64,000 bases of DNA from Dolomedes plantarius (Eukaryota > Arthropoda > Arachnida > Araneae > Dolomedidae), in contig OU015496.1 of NCBI GenBank assembly GCA_907164885.2, forward strand, positions 139,968,685 through 140,032,684, written 5' to 3'. Of this stretch, positions 28,373 through 42,200 are shown piece after piece. Position 1 is the stretch's first letter. Every line of letters begins with the position of its first letter. Made by a program: the position numbers and the translations under genes. The notes beneath the pieces were generated by a model. It was not told the origin of the DNA, made no database searches, and saw only the letters and a list, made by a program, of their open reading frames with translations.

Positions 28373-31300
28373 CCACCAGAGGGCACCTTTTCGGGAAAAA
28401 CATGAAATTTAATGCAATTGCAACGAAATTTTGTATATGGGCTATACACGAGATGCGCTCACAGAATTTCGAAAAAAAAAAAGTTCCAAACTGTCCACCA
28501 GAGGGTGCCTTTTCGGGAAAAACATGAAATTTAACACAATAAATGACCAAAACTAAATACAGAATCAATATTAACATTTATTGACTAGTTTCTGATCACC
28601 TTGTCATCGAACCACATTAAGTAAAGGTAAGGGAGAAACAAAAATAGTTCAGTTTGCAGAAACAAGAACAGATTAGGACGAAATTGCACAAGAGGAGCAG
28701 TTGTTAATCGTGTCCAGGACGATGTAGGGAAAGCTGCTCCATTTGACCACCTTCATTCACCTACAAAATTTCAAGTCTATGGACAGTGTGTTCAACAGCA
28801 GATCGTAATTGATCAGTTGTGAGGCTTTGCACATGAAGCGTTATGGAGTTCTTTAAGTCATTCAACGTCGCAACACCTCCACAATACACCAGACTTTTAT
28901 CATGATACACCAGACGTTGTCATGTGGGTGGTTATAATTAACCTTCCCCAATAAACGGCATCCTACAGTGCAAACAGGTGAATGGAATGCAACGAAATTT
29001 CGTGTATGGGCTGTACACGAGATGCGCTCACGTCCATCGACTTGAAATTTTGCTCCACAATGCTGAAGTATGTTAGAAATATTGAAAAAATGCTACTATA
29101 CATTTGATAAACATTTAAAAAAATTTCAGTTATAACCATCAACCAGAGTTAAATTAAAAAAAGAGATTAAATTTTAAAAAATTATTATAATTCCTTATAA
29201 AATTTGCATTTTTAGAAACACTCGAACCAAATGTGTGTCTAATTTTTTCCCCTTTTATATTTTGCATAGCATATTATAGAATATGAGATTTTTGAAAAAA
29301 TTTCCTGTAGTGATAAAATGTACCAGGAAACTATCCAAGAAATCGAAGCTTCTCAGTTCAAATTTAAAGACTCAAGAGGGGTTGAGAAATATGACTGTGA
29401 AATCATGTGCACATATGCTGAAAAGAAAGCAAAGACTGTTTTATATTATCAGAAAGTATGTTAATGTTTTATTAGTCAGTATTCCAGAATTTCTTGAAAA
29501 TTAAACTGTGTAAATCCTGATAACTATTATGGAATTTTTAAGATATACTTGTGATGAATGCTCAGCATATAGGAGGTTTTTTCAGATCTTTCCAAAACTT
29601 TTTGGTATTTGAGCTGCTTAAATCCTAACTATTGATAGACCACTGGCAAAGCATTTAAGGTGTGAGTTTAGAGGTTTATTCCTAAATATAAAAACTGGAT
29701 GCCCTAGTCTAAAGGAAACTTATTTCAACCTAACATGTAACCTGTACATTGCATTCAAATGTTATATTATCTGCAAATATAAATATTTTATAGTTGTCGG
29801 ACTTTGAAGGATGGGTAAAGTATATCTGATAATTTTTTAATTGCATTTTGACATTAAAGCTCACAAGTTATGAACATTTTTTAACTCTCTTGTGTGTTCT
29901 GCTTATGAAAAGAAGTCTCACAAAGGTATCATATGCATTTATAAATATTTCTTTGACATTAAAATGTAATTAATAAGCAATAATTAGCATTTCCCCTTTA
30001 AATATATCATTTGAAGAATATATAATTTTTTAAAACTATGGTACCATAATAGAACTATAAGTGAAATTAATCTTGTTGTTATTGTTGTTGCTTATGCCCC
30101 CTTGCCAGAAGTATTCCAGACCAGAAGTATTGTGGGCTAAGGTGTGCATTTCTGGTTTTTAATGGTACCACAAGGATCCAATTCTGATGTATACGGGTGC
30201 CACCTCAATTTTGACTGAGCACCCCTAGGGGTTACATTTTGGAGGATCGTACCTTCCCCCACCCTCTTTAACTTCATAGAACGGCTTTCTGACTGACGGA
30301 TTTAACATGCCCATATCCGGCCTATACACAAAGGTATTTAATGGCACTTGTCAGAACTCAATCTGAGCACCCTCAGTTCCGAAAGCTGATGCATTACCAC
30401 AAGGCTACCTTGGGCCCAAAATTAATCTTAATCACAGTCAGTCTTGCTAAGAAAAATTTACCCCAAATTATGATTAAATGCTGCATTTACTTTAATCATT
30501 AAATACCAAGAAGAAGACAGTAAATTTTCTATCTTGGACTACTTTTTTATAATAACACTCTATCCTTTTACAATCATTTTTGCATTTATACAAAAGTTTG
30601 TAGCAAAGAGGTTAAAAGCTATCAGTAAGTCTTGTAACATGTTGCAGGATTAATGATGGGGTTTGATCTTGATAACAAACCACCTGTGCATTTCATGTTT
30701 CATTCTGCTAACAGATTAGCTGTCATATATTATAGTGAATGTAATGTTAACACATTGCCCTTATTATAACATTTTTTTAAAAACTGAATTTGAATTCTCA
30801 TGTAAAAAGTAAGTGTTTTAGTGCTTTTCATAACTCTTGAATTACAGTTTTCTCAAATTTGTTTCAGTGGAACTGAGAACTCCCCAGACAAACATGGGCA
30901 GAATTTGATGTATCTGAGAAAAACAGTGCAGTTTAGTGGGGAAAAAAAGACTTTTATTGGAAATCTAGGCCTTTTTTTAAATCTTCTAGAGAATTAATAT
31001 GTTCTATATTCATCTGCCAGTGCCATTGCATGATAGAAATGTGAGAAGAATGTTTATCTTTGGGACATACATCTTCCATACTACTTATTGTTTTACTATA
31101 ATACCTCTTCCATTTCCTAGTACTGCGATAAAAAAAAATGATTTTCAAAGTTTTATTTTGATGTATTTGAAAAATATGTTTATTTTTATTCATTTATTAA
31201 TTATTATTATTCTAATTATTTAAAGTTTTTATTTAATCCATATTTCTATAGGCTCATAAGTTATGGACATTTTTTAACTCTCTTGTGTCCAGTGCTTATG

Positions 31301-34300
31301 AAAAGAAGTCTCAAACTGTTGGAAAAGAGGATATTGATTCTAGAGTAAAAGAAAAGGAAACTTGTGGATCATCACTGGTATGTTGTAATCTGAGAGAGAA
31401 ATTTTTGAAAGAATTAATTTCTGTAATTAAATTATCAATAAATTTGTACATGTACTTATATATCATTATTTGTGGTTCAAAACATAGTAATTCCTTTACT
31501 CATATGAGTGGTATAATCTAATACTTTCACAAATTATGCCATCTCTATGATAAAACATTTATTTAATGTGTTGTGACATGACTTGGACTTTTAAGAATTA
31601 ACTATTACCTGATTAATTGAAGTTGTTAGGATCTAGCATTGACTGTCATTAGGTTACCCATTTAGTGCTCTCACAGTTATATTTTACAAGCTTAATACTG
31701 CCTTCTGAACCAAAACATACTTTAAGAGCTGTTTACAGCCTGGCCATATCATAATCATTATGTTAAGTGGTTAGTACATTGCTTAATATTAACACCCTCT
31801 TCATGATGGACTCTCCCCAAAAAACACACATACACAAATAACTAGGATAACGGTTTAGAGGCAAAATATATTATTTATTAAAAGCCTTCCGGCCAACTTA
31901 TTATTACAAAATTCGTACGACATAGTTTCTCTAAATTTTAATTTTTTTTTTTGACGTTACCCGACAGAATAGTACTGCTATAACAAATCTTCTTCCTAGC
32001 AGTTTACAAAGTTAGAGATTTAGTGCAATTTCAATTAATCCCTGTCGACATAATTACAATAATATGCAAAAACAATACATTACTACACTTTATAGTTCTA
32101 ATTTTCATTTCGTGAGGTGGCTGGTGGATGTGCGCCTAACTTACTGACCTAAGGTCTTAATTACTAATGGGCTCCAATTATGAAAAGATTAATATTTAAC
32201 CTTACCAATAATTAATGATTTAAAAAAAAAAAAAAACCAACAACAAAAAATCTTAACATTACCTTCAGTCGACTGATGATGATAATAAAAAAAAATCTGA
32301 AAATAAAAAGATAGCATAGGAGAAAGTGGCGAGTAAAAAAAAATAGGAAGGAAGTAAGTCTGGACTTGAAGAATATAGTCTACGGCATGACAGCGTCTCG
32401 CCCTCTCCGAGCTCTAGGGTAGCGGAACGGAAGATTCATCTCGGCAAAGAACGGGAAGCAAGTCGGACGATGTTCATGGCAGGCCGGCTGGAGTAGCGAG
32501 TGATGCCTCGGAGTAAAACTGTGGCTGAGGACAAACCCATTTCTGCCCTGTGTTCATCCGCCCCCGCAGGAGAAGACAACTAAGGAGTTCCAACTGGCGC
32601 TGCATTTTTAGACTTCGTAAAAACGGCCCAGCACCACAGACTTTGCATATTTCGATCTGTTGCTTGCCATATTATTTTTTTCTTGGCATTAAAAAACCTT
32701 GGGCTATGAAAATTTCAAAGGAGTACCTTTTTTAGCTGACCCGTTTTAGCCGGACGTCGACTCTCCTTGTAATCTTCCGCATCGCCTCTCCCCTCTGAGT
32801 CGGGCATCTGCTAAAGTAATCAACATTCTTTTTGCCTGTGCTTTTGCATTCCGTTCTCGCTGGGCATGGAGATTTCCAAAATGTTGAAAGCCAAGGTATC
32901 GGATTTCCCGATAAGACATAGCAAGGGTTTAAGAGAGAGGAAAAATATAGGTTTTGGAAAATCTAACCTTATGGCCAGACAAAAGGGTAATTTAATCAGC
33001 TACTTTTTAATTAACACCGCAATCCACCAGCGAAATTCCACTCAGCCACTCAGTCATTTTTACCTCTATTTGAACACAGTTTTACTTTTTTTTTTTTTGG
33101 TATAAATAACTTATTTAAATTACATAACTTACATACAATAAGTTAAAACTACTTATTTACACATGCATATTAACTCAAATATTTGAACACCTCTAAATAT
33201 CTGTGCACATCAAACATACAGGGGAGCACATTTAATTATTTGTGCCTAACAAATGCAGCCACTTGATGTTTTCACTGGAATAATGTTCTCAAGCCAGGAG
33301 TCTCATAAGCCCTTGTCAGTCAAGTTACTCCTTTAGATGTTCAAATAGGTTTAGTTTGGTTTGGTTTGAAGCGCTACGGTCAAATTTTTGCTACACGAGG
33401 GCTAATTAGACCGGGACCTACAGTTTAAAGCCGATTCCGAACGCCTACAAACATCCATGCCAACAATGGGACTCTTACCCACAGAATCTGAACCGAATGC
33501 CAGTGCCCTAGCCATTCGGCCATCGCCTGGCCATTCAAATAGGATTTAGATATGACTAACATATTGTCTAAAACTCTGAATTGGAGTTACAGTTATCTTC
33601 CTAAAGCTTGTTGAACATTCTTCAAGAAAATGGCATTGGACATGTTTTTATTCAAATCAACTTGTGCCTTCAGGAGTAGGCTGTCATCTTAAAGAGATGC
33701 TTCTTGATCTTACAAAAAAATGTCGATTTTACCATGAAAATTCTGTTTTTTTTGCATGAGTGCTCCATTTTGGTCTGTACTATACATGAAAAATATATAT
33801 ATTTTGCAAGATTCAGTTCTCTATTGATGTACTCTAGGATTTGCCTCTGTCTTTCTAGAATTCATAGAATATCCTTTATATGAACTAAGCAAAAGAGGAC
33901 ACTCATCTTCATTTTCTGTAATACCCCCAAACTTTAGATGATAGCCAACAAAGATTCCTTTTGTAGAACATTAGATCATGCTTGTTCCCTACTTTCACTC
34001 TCATGTACTAGCCTTCATACATCACCTATCTCATTTATACATTTAAAGATATATATATCTAGATCAAGGAACTACTAACATTGCTTTCAAGAATGAAGTA
34101 ATAACATTGTGCTTAGGCAGCATTTTAAATCTACTACCTGAGGTGTATGTATACATATCTATATTTATGTTTTATAAATAGGTATTATATATATATATGT
34201 ATGCACACACAGTGGAATCTCGATCGTTTCCCAAATCATCATTTTTGTGTATGTGTCGTTTATTTCACTCAGATCATATTTCTTTGTTATATTCCCGCAT

Positions 34301-36187
34301 CTATCTTTTTCCGCAGTTATCGTTCAGTTCAGTCGGTCCCTTGAAAATAATAGATCGAGATTCCACTGTATATATATATATATATATATATACACTCATG
34401 CATACAACTTCCAATTGTATGTGCTAATCAATGCTTTGGTACACAGAAAACCATAAAACGTTGAAAATCCAAAAATGGCACAGCACAAGAAAATATGAAT
34501 TATTCAGAGATTTCAAATTATGTACACACACTCTTTGAAACTGAATGTTATAAAAAAATTCAAAATTCTCTCTGATTTTCAGTTTTTCTTCTGTAAAAAG
34601 TTTCATATTCCTCCGTTTGTAAGCCATGTTGACATTCTTAATGATAGCATTTATTTGTTTTATTGGACTATTTTTGTTGTTGTTGACAGTTTAGATAATC
34701 CAATCACAGTTTATTTGGAATTCAGGGACTGTGTTCTGGTACTAGGTCGTTAATTATTTGCTCATTGTCTCTGTAAGCTCTAGGAATATCAAAATTTTTT
34801 TTTATTATTTTAGCATATAATGAAATTAGATTGTTTAAATCTTCATGTAACCGTACAATATTTTCTTGCTCATTCATCCTTTAGATCAGGAGTTCTCAAC
34901 CTTTCAGGCTCTGTGCCCCCCTTTGAACACTGATATGAGGCCACGCCTCCCCCACCACCACCACTATCATATGTGGCCAATACAAGTAGTGCAATCGGAA
35001 TTTGAAACTGAAGCTTGTTATTAAATAAAAATATAGACTAGATAATTTTGTATACAAAATTTAATATTATTATACTTATCCTAATTTGGAACATATTATT
35101 ATTAGAACATATGAAATCAAAGAATTAAATACAGATCAAATATATTTGAGGTAATCAAGGATCTAGGTGAGGTTGTCATGTAATACCAGTCACTTTCACA
35201 ACATTAATGAGAGGGCTACCACTGTTTGTCCTTGACAAGTTTTTGAATATTGCGTAGGAACTGTGACAAAGCATACCTCAGGTCACTTTCAACACCCAGA
35301 CGTACGACAATTATCGTGTTTTTACAATTACGACAACTATCGTCTTCCTATGTCGAAAATACGTTATGGTTACATTGTCACCGCAAAATATGAGTACAGT
35401 AAATTATAGTTAGTTTTACTTTTTATTTTACTTTTTTTTAAACTCATACCTCCCTTGAAATTCTTCTATGCACCCCCCCCCAGGGGGGCGCGCCCCCCAG
35501 GTTGAGAACCGCTGCTTTAGATAGTACAATAATAAATTTCTTACTTCCAGTTTTAAATAATGATAACTTGCAACAAACTTTTGAAATATTCTGTTAGGGT
35601 GTAACAATATACTCTTCAACCTGTGCAGACCAAGTTTCCTCAGCTAGTATAAAAGTATTTGTAAGATATAGTTAGCTAGTGTAAATTTTAAAAATAATTT
35701 ATCATACTGATATGTTTTTATGAAATTATTTGCTTCTAATGATGTTTTTGCTTTCAGAAAAGAATTAATCATATTTATGTAAAAAAGGGAAAGAAGTTTA
35801 GTGCCTCTCAGAAATCTCCAAAGGTATTCTATAGGGCATTTAAAAATACTGTAAAAACTGTATTTTTTTTTATATTTATTTTTTGCTCTTTTTTTATAAA
35901 GTAGTTATTAATCCTGGAAGTATTTTTAAAAGGGTAATTTTGAATTGCTAACTATCCCAATCAGTTGATTCATTCATTAAAATTATTCTCTAAGAGCTTT
36001 ACACTGTAAACTATTTATTTATAGATTTGCTAATTAATAACTATTTGCAGTTACTAATTTTTCTGTCTTTAAGCACTATTTGATGTACTTCTAGGTTAAG
36101 TGGACATATTCATCTGATGAAGTATTTGTTGATGAGATTGAAGCCATGTAAGATTTTAGTTATGTTATGTTTCTTTTAAATTATGTA

Positions 36188-36224
<37 letters not shown>

Positions 36225-39200
36225 TGATATATATATAATACGTGTATCATTATTCAACCAGTGTGACATACTTAAAACGTTTGTACTGGCAATACAATAT
36301 TATTGGTAATTTTACTTATATAAAACTTTTATTTCAGAATGTTTCTTTTACTAATTTTCTAGAAAAAACTTTCTCTCAGAGATCAAAGCTGAAAGAATTA
36401 AAAAACACCAAAGAATCTGTGATGATTTTCTGTCTATTTTATTGGCCGCTAAACCCAAATTGAGCTGTGAAAAAAAGTTCCATGATATGAGGTAAAAATC
36501 TTTTAGTTTTTGGAATACATTAATTATAAGATTTTCAATTTAAATCATCCCTTGATCTAATTCTTAAATAATGTTTCATAAGTCACAAATAAAAAGCATC
36601 TAAAATATTATTTAGAGATTCTTTTCTTTTCTTTATTTGCAGATTTATTCTAAAATGCATAGAGTTAAATATCTTTAAAACTGAATTGAAGCCAGAAAGA
36701 AAATGGTTGAAAGTCATAAATGAATTAGAGGATCATCTGTATGAAGAAAATTTGGAAGTAAGTAATTAGATCATATTTTCTTTAAAATTGCGTTTCATGT
36801 AAGAGAGGTAATATATTATTTTTCTCTGAATATATTTTTTGTTGATCCCCAAGTTTAAAGAAAGACTTAAACAAGATTAAAAGTCTCATAAGATTAAACC
36901 TTTCTGGTCAATGTTTTTATTAATGTACTGTAAAATTTTGGTCCTTTTTTAGCTTAGGCTTTCTCTTATTTAAAGGGAAAAGAGAGCATTTTCCAAATTC
37001 TTGAAATCAGAAGCTTTTTCAAAGTAATAAATTCCATTCACAACACAGAAAGTTTGGAAGAAGCAATACTCTACATGTATTATTACATCTGTGCTCAGAT
37101 GCAAAATGTTATTTTCTTAAAAGAATTGAGTTTTTCACATTCTGAATTCTCATTCACCTATATTTTCTATTAACTGTAACTACTAACTGTAAGTAATAGC
37201 CAACTATTTTTCTGAAACATTGGTACCACATTTGCTCATGTAAAACAAATTACTGATTTTTTATGATATCTTGAATCTTAGAATTGCTGTCATGTAAATT
37301 TCCTATGAGATTTTGCCATCTAAGCACAGACATGTAGAATAGTTTGTTTGTGTATTTCAACTAAGGTATCTTAGAAACTACTTTACATCTCAATGCTTTG
37401 ACAGTGTATTCCTTTTTCTAAATAAATAAATAAATGAAAATAAAATTAGAACATATTTTTGTATGAAAAATTCAATAAAATAAGGCTGTACATTTTGCTT
37501 TTGATTTATATCCATTTTTTATGTTCAAACTTTAAAATGTTCATTGTCTCAAAGGATCTGTTAATAGTTAGTCCATTTCATCAATTTTAAAAGCTGATTC
37601 ATTAGCAAAAGTCTGGTGTTCGTAGTGCCCGTAAATGGTTCCTTTGTTTACATGCACTTGGCTGTTTTACATTTAATTAGTTTCTTGACTAGAGGCCTTT
37701 CCTTGTCTTACAGCCAGTCCTTTAGGTTACAGATTAAAAAAACTGATTTGATCCTCAAACCAAAGTGTATGCAGCCTGTTTTCATCTTTATTTTCTAGAA
37801 ATATTCTTTGTAAAATGTGTAATAAATCACTCCTGTTCTCAATACTTAAAAAAGTATTATCCACTAAATCAGCAACCAGATGTATGACCTCTGCGAATTC
37901 TTTCCATTGCATCAAGTTACTCCCAGGACCATTTTATATATATATATATATAAATTTTTTTGCCATAATTAATGTCAATGAAAAAGAAAAAGCATGCATC
38001 ATAATAAGAATGAATTTAACTTAAGATTTAATTTTGATCCAACATTTTTAACAAAAATTCTGAAAAAAATTTACTTTTTTTAATTATAAATTTTAAATAA
38101 CTATCATTCTTAGCTGTTGAAAAACTAAAGAAATAGAAATCATCAGAAACTCCACAATGATGAAAATCGAAAATACTGTCAGGGACTTATTCAGTTTTGT
38201 CAAACATGGCATATTTGTTTCTGCACCTCTTTTGGTCACGTTTGAAAAGGATTTAAATCAAAAAATTGAAAATTAATGTTTCCATAAATGACAGATGAAA
38301 AGCACTCAATAGACTAAGCAAATTTAATAATTTCTATCAAGTGACAGGAAGAGACCTTGCATCTGTTTTTCGGAACCAAAAGTTAATGTCATGACATATC
38401 TTGACTTTAAAAAAAATCTATAAATAAGCTGTTCAGGAGAATCCTTATGATTTTACTTGACATTTGTTTTAACTATATCATAGATTATAACCAGTTAACT
38501 GCTAAGCACAAAAAATAATTACAAGATAAAAAGAACTTTTTATATACCATGTTTTTAAATTTTCTGTTGAATCATATAAACTTGACAATTCTATGTATTA
38601 ATAAATACTTTTTTAAAATTTTTTTGATGAATTATCCCATCAACTTGAAAGAAAATGAAGTTAATTGGAAGTTAACTTGCGTTTAACTTTTCGTTCCCGT
38701 TCCGGCCGACAGATGGCTGCATCAGTCTACAAAACAAAATTAACTGAAAATAATAAAAACATGGTAAAAATATGCTTAAAGAGGGCTAAAAGTATAAAAA
38801 AATGCATTGTCATTGTGTTCTGAGCTATTCTAAAAGTTTCAAATGTCTAGCTAGTCGGGAAGTTAGTTAAAAATCGATTGTAAGATTTGTACTGGACAAA
38901 CAAACACACACACAAACAAGAAAGCAAGTTAATAAAAACATGGTAATAAGATGAATTTTCAGGTAAATGCTGTGCCAGTATATGTCACAAACTAAAAAGT
39001 TATTTTAAGTAAGACATATTTTACTTAACTAACTTTCATATAAATAAATTTCTATCTTTTTAAAATATAATTTATGGCATAACTATTTTGGTTATTTACG
39101 TTATTTTTCACTTTTAAATTCACATTTATTTCACTTTTAAATTGATAAATTTTTATAGCTTTTCTTTCTATCACTTAAAGAAAATTTTAAAGTGATTTAT

Positions 39201-42200
39201 TCAAGTAATTCATATTCATTTTCCACCTATTAAATATTATGTTTTAGCTTTTGCACCAGGTGAATATTTCTTAAGTTTTTTGTTATCTCCTATAACTGGA
39301 ATTGTTTCATTACGTTATGTTTTTTACCATGTTTTTATTAACTTGCTTTCTTGTGGGTTTGTGTGTTTGTCCCGTACAAATCTTGCAATCGATTTTTAAC
39401 TATCTTCCGAATAGCTAGACATTTGAAACTTTTAGAATAGCTCAGAACACAATGACAGTGCATTATTTTAATACTTTTAGCTATCTTTAAGCAGAATTAA
39501 ATTAATTTTCAGTTATTTTCAGTTAATTTTGTTTTGTAGACTGGTGCAGCCATCTATTGGCCAGGACGAGAACGAAAAGTTAAACGCAAGTTAGCTTCCT
39601 ATTAACTTCATTTTCTTTCAAGTTGATGGGATAATTCATCAAAAAAATTTTTAAAAAGTATTTATTAATACATAGAAATGTCAAGTTTATATTATTCAAC
39701 AGAAAATTTAAAAACATGGTGTATAAAAAGTTCTTTTTATCTTGTAATTATATGTTATATAATTTATTTACTATTTGTAAAAGGAAGGATGACTGATAAC
39801 TTCTTTGATCTGAAATAATTGAATTAAAGTAGATTTAGGATATAAGATTTCTTGACATATGAATGTCATTAAAATTAACCTAAAATTTGCTGATATTTCA
39901 TTATTATGTGCTGATTCACAAATTTTTAAAATGGACTTAAAAAAAAAATTACTCCTAATTTTAAAGGTCAACTAGGCTTCTAAAGAAACTCTGCAAGTAT
40001 AGAAGTGTGTGTGTGTGTAAATGCATGTATTACACATTTATGACAGTAAGTAATTGAATAGATGAGTATATTGTACTTTATAAATTAAATTCCTATTGTG
40101 GTAGAATTTTCATGTAAATATAATTTTATTTTAAATTATATTTAAATGGAGTGAAAATAAGATAGATTTACATTCTTAGCTCTCTGCTCTTGAAGAAACA
40201 ATGATTACGTTGAGAAATAGAAGACAGCTAGAAAAAGATGAATGGATGAATGTATATAAACAGTTTCGTAAAGCTATAGGTTTAAGGCATAAGCATAAAG
40301 GATACTTCAAACAGGTTTTCAAGAAAAAAATTAGACCTGATCAGGAGAAAGAACCTTATAAAAGTATGATTTTAGTTTCCAATTAAGTATTTATTTTTTT
40401 CATCTTGGTGAAAAGTTCCTAATTTAAATGTAGCAAGCTTCAATAACAGGTTATTGCAAATAAACTTTCCTGAAGCAACTAACTGAACTGTAAAGTTAAG
40501 TCGTTACCTTTAAATTCATCATTTAGTTTTTTATTAATAAACTAATAAAAAAAGGTTCTATTTTGCATTACTAGTATCAACTACAAAGGGAAATATAAAT
40601 GTGGTTATAAAATTCCTCTCTGATATGTAGATTAGCAGTTTCATGTCTAATAGAATTTGAATGAGCAAAATTAGTCCTCACTCTTGGCGTGGACATTTGT
40701 AGCTGTTCAGAATCGGCTTTAAGCAGTAGGTCCCAGTCTAATTAGCCCTCATGTAGTAAAAGTTGACCGTAGCACTCTAAACCCAAACCAAACTTCAGCT
40801 ACTTTAAAAGAAAACAGTTTGAAAATACAATTTATTGTGCAAACACTAAAAGTGAAAATTAATTTCTTTAAAGTCACTGCTTATGGGTTTATATATGTAT
40901 AAATTGTATGCATGTATTGATAATTTCTGGTATTTATTTTACATCGTATAAAGGCTATTCTATATGGACCTGGTCTGAAATACTTCCAGTCTGGGGGTAT
41001 TAGAAATAACAACAGCATTAGGTTATATTAAGTATATATTGCTTTTATAAAAAAAACTATTTTATATTAATTTTCAAGAAAATAATGGTGTTGCAATTTA
41101 ATGCTTAAAATCACTTTTTTAAATGGTGTTAATAGATATTCAGAATTTATGCAATATACTTAATCTCATGTTTATCAATTCTTCTGTTTTCCTTATCATG
41201 AAAAAGAAAAGATAGAATATCCACAAAATTTTGTAAAATATATCATAGATGTATGTATTAAAACAATCACAGCTTTTAAAGATTCAGTATTTAAATATTA
41301 GGTATTCAGTTCAAAATTTTAAAAATTTAAATAGTTCTATGATTGAGGTGCTATAAAATAACAATGTGATGCAGTGATTAGTCACACAGAGTTCCTAATA
41401 ACGAGCCTTCTTAATAATGGCAGGATTGTATCCGCAACACAAAGAACAAAAGAATTGTTTGAGAGAGATATTTTTTTTGTTTTGTTGTTGTTGTTGATGT
41501 TGATGGGGAAGGTTAGAAATAATCATTAAATTTATATATATATATGTGTGTGTGTGTGTGTTAGTTAGTTACGTCATGTATAGTTTAGTCAAAATCAAAC
41601 TTTTCATGATTATATCATTAACTTACCACATTTACTCTCAAAATTATGGCTTGCATTCAAGCTGAAGGTTTAAATAGAACTGAAGAAGATACAGACGCAT
41701 TTTATTTAATCACTAGATTTATTACCTGGCTTCGCTTGGAATTCAGTTTCTGTTATTATTTTTTTCAATGATTAGCCTCATGTTATGATGTTCTAAAGTT
41801 ATAACAACTCTTAAACAAGTTAATTTCATTTTTTCAGTAGTAAAAAATTCATTTATTAACTAATTTGTTGTTATTTTAATACTTGCCAGTACACAACATT
41901 TTTTGTTTCTTTTTTATCATCTGTGACAATGTATAATTCTGATTGATTCCTTGCTCTAGACATTACCACATATAGCTGACCATGTGAAAAACATATATGT
42001 TGGATATAAACATGTATATACTACATAAATATGTAGTTCATATACATGGCAATGCCGGAATATTTCTTTTTACAAATGAAAATATAAAGATGTAAAGTCA
42101 TTCATTTTCAATGAATGTGTTCTCAATCCATAGCAGACGATTTAGTTTTGAGAAAGAATTACAATCATGAAATACGTGTATATTCTAATTAAGAAAGTCT

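Noticed and set aside
28219..28577. Minus-strand proteins of alternating Ile-Tyr and Cys-Val
   Set aside because: Products of the TA/CA microsatellite.
29283..29504. ATG-started 73-codon basic protein
   Set aside because: Wrong phase against both flanking exons, highly basic and low in other signals; the true exon uses another frame with an upstream acceptor.
36242..36463. Exon beginning at the acceptor after tttatttcag (36338)
   Set aside because: The frame that continues the gene contains a stop there; the acceptor at 36361-36362 gives consistent phase on both sides.
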